Shown: piece after piece, positions 61,673 to 64,000 of the stretch
How positions within the stretch are numbered: the stretch's first letter is position 1
Layout: each line of letters opens with the position of its first letter
DNA from: Lytechinus variegatus
Taxonomy: Eukaryota; Echinodermata; Echinoidea; Temnopleuroida; Toxopneustidae
Reading direction: 5' to 3'
Length of the DNA stretch: 64,000 bases
Assembly (NCBI RefSeq): GCF_018143015.1
Contig: NC_054740.1
Location: forward strand, 50,898,240-50,962,239
Notes under the pieces: generated by a model
Told to the model about the DNA's origin: nothing
What the model saw: the letters and a program-made list of their open reading frames with translations, nothing else
Database searches by the model: none
Made by a program: the position numbers and the translations under genes

Positions 61673-64000
61673 CCATCCTGAATATCGACTATGGTATATG
61701 ACATTTTCTTAATATCATCAATGGTGAACTGGATGAGGATTCTTAAGACAACTTTCATAAACAATACTTTACCTTAAGTAAGACAAATTTGCAGAGAATT
61801 TTTTTTTCTTGGTACATTACCTCAAGTTTCCTTTGAATTTCTAAGTGTGTTATCATAGGTCTCAATGCTGAGAACTAATATTAGACTTTACAATTGAAAT
61901 TTAAAATGGGTAGAGTGGGTTAATTCAATTTTACAGAACTGCAATGGTTAGCCCTACACAACATCAATAATATAAGAATCCTTCCTTTAATACATCGTTA
62001 TGTTGTTACACCATTATTATTTCATTTATGTAGCACTCAGAAATATGGTGCATGGCAGTGCCAGTCCGCAGACAGATAATTCTACCGATTTCAAATTAAA
62101 CAGGTTTTACTTAAATCCATACCACTTTCAGCCCGTTTCCGATATCTATAAGTTGATAGCGAAGAAAATGGTACAAAATGATGAGTGGAAGGGCATTTTG
62201 AATTGTGGTTATCAGGAATCAGGCTAAAAATTGTTGAAACCTGGAAATAATTTTCAATTAGCGAGAAGATATTGTCAACCTTACTGGAAGTTTGAGCATT
62301 GCTTTGTGTTGTCTCAATGAACAAATAAGATGTCATATATCACGATATATATTTGAGTTGGCGTAAGTAGTATAAAGCAGAACATCCCTAACACCCAGTT
62401 TTACCTGCATCACTAAAACAAGATATATCTGATTCAATGTATGTCTGCTAGTAAGTACTTCTGCCCGTGTTATATTAATAGTGTGGAATATACATCGTAA
62501 TGTACATCCGCCCATGAAAGAAACCTAGCAGGTTAGTCACTGGTTCTTTAACATATATACACTAACACCAAATTTAGAGTAAACACACATATAATCCACT
62601 TCATTATTATTTCTATACATGAATACTTGGCAATGACGTAGTAATGCTTTCTATTTTTACACAGAATTTTAAGTAGTGTTGTAGTGGATTACACAGCAGC
62701 ATTGTGTATTTTTTCTAATATTCTACGCCATGGAAAAAAAGGATTTAAAAAAAGTACTACACTTTTCTATTAAATTGTTTCAGTATTATATATCAAATGA
62801 TTATTGCTATCACACTATTGGTTAGCCTCTACCTACACTGAACACCAGTTAAAATCAAGCTGCATAGAGTGTATTCTGCATGGATTTTGTTAGAACCTTG
62901 GAACGTCAGGAAATACTATCAACATATCCAATTGTGGGATAGAAAGGAAAAGAGAGAAAAAAATTCACAATTTGGCACATGACAACGATGTGGTCAATAC
63001 AATATTTTGTCAATGTCACTGCATGCATTGTGAAAGGTAGCCTTGTCAATATACACGAACCGAATGATGAGAATTAATGTTGGCACACACCTATGAATGT
63101 AAGATTAAGACCAACCACCTTCTACAACAATAGAAAGAGTTTCTTATTCTGGCAAACCATCTGAAAAAAGTATTTGGCAATAGAAATAAAAAAACATATA
63201 TATTCAAAGAGTGTGTTCCTTTGCAATGTCGGTTTTCAGTCAAAGTAATTATATCACAGGAAAGAACTTCAATGTATTTTAAATGAGAATGAAAAATTTA
63301 TTGGTATAATTGTAGTAAATACCACAACTGCCAAATCATTCTGAATGTCAGAAAATTCAACATTTCTAATCTTCAAGGAAAATCATTTTCACAAAGAAAC
63401 ACTGACCTGACAATCAAAGCAGAATATAACAAACTAATTGTGTCCACATTCATACTAGTTGATCCATTTAAAAATACCTCAATTGGTACAGCAAGGTATG
63501 CATGAATAAAGTAAGAAAATTTGATTTCCCTGGTTTGTTATCTTGAAGCACTTTGTCTGACTTTGTAATGCTGTTCTCCTTGTCTTAAAACGGTCGAAAA
63601 TCTGCAAACCTGATCTGCGACCACTGTCATTGCAATTTCATGATTTCTGAGTCCACTTTGCGTACATTCTTTTGAAATAGTTATATGTTCTTGTGATGAT
63701 AATGAAATACTTTTCCACTGTTATGCAGACGATCCAATGAACTTCGTAACACAACACAAATCCATGCAATGTCCATAGCAAATAAATTGAGGGCTTGATG
63801 ATGATGAGGAGCACAATTCAAGTATTCCAAAAATGTTCTTTCCAATTCAAATGATGACAAAGATATCCACAACATATTCAATTGAGACGCTCACAAAATG
63901 GCACTCCATAGCAGTAAATTCTACAAAGAAGTAAAAGGATTTAGCTTTTCACAACACTTCCACATGAAATAAAAGATGTCCTTGTAGCAGAAAAAAAGCA

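Larger units (their letters stand above)
54240..64000. other. Repeat-poor AT-rich stretch, possible long 3' UTR or intron of a minus-strand gene
   Basis: No convincing coding frame in almost 10 kb. Few repeats apart from a foldback at 61519 and a short GA run at 59006. The long G/C runs common at 15-53 kb are absent. The plus strand is A-rich over 55.3-60 kb, so a minus-strand transcript would be U-rich, as many animal 3' UTRs are. No exon is identified at the right edge, so the gene itself is inferred. Confidence 0.3.

Overview
This is animal nuclear DNA, most likely from an echinoderm and probably a sea urchin. It is AT-rich, has short exons separated by long introns, and is densely packed with short non-autonomous DNA transposons, tRNA-derived SINEs and microsatellites. 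The echinoderm assignment rests on my recognition of several repeat families (the TTAA-flanked AGGTCAAGTCCACC and GGGATGGTCCGGGCTG foldback elements, and the TGACCTTTGACC arrays), not on a database search. I see no intact transposase or reverse transcriptase.

Layout. From 1 to 5.28 kb on the minus strand lie the first four coding exons of a lipin gene (Mg-dependent phosphatidate phosphatase and transcriptional co-regulator). They join in phase to 396 codons that hold the whole N-LIP domain, a polybasic nuclear-localisation-type segment and the conserved FEWNWGELPE-type block. The catalytic C-LIP half lies beyond the left edge. A splice acceptor just 5' of the ATG implies an upstream non-coding exon; the best candidate is at about 20.6-20.7 kb, where a strong minus-strand donor sits next to a CpG-rich block. 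The 5.3-20.6 kb stretch would then be a long first intron filled with mobile elements.

From 21 to 54 kb the window is mostly repeats: hAT-like elements (two with exact 8-bp target duplications), palindromic MITEs, three SINE copies from two tRNA-derived families, a 200-bp foldback carrying CRE sites, and triplet and purine microsatellites. Inside it, one 297-codon minus-strand ORF (28.06-28.95 kb) looks like a real but unassigned coiled-coil protein gene. A weaker candidate minus-strand exon with a consensus donor lies at 47.6 kb.

From about 54.3 kb to the right edge the character changes: few repeats, no poly-G/C tracts, an A-rich plus strand and no convincing ORFs. This could be a long U-rich 3' UTR or intron of a minus-strand gene that continues to the right. 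All candidate genes are on the minus strand; nothing suggests an operon or a functional cluster.
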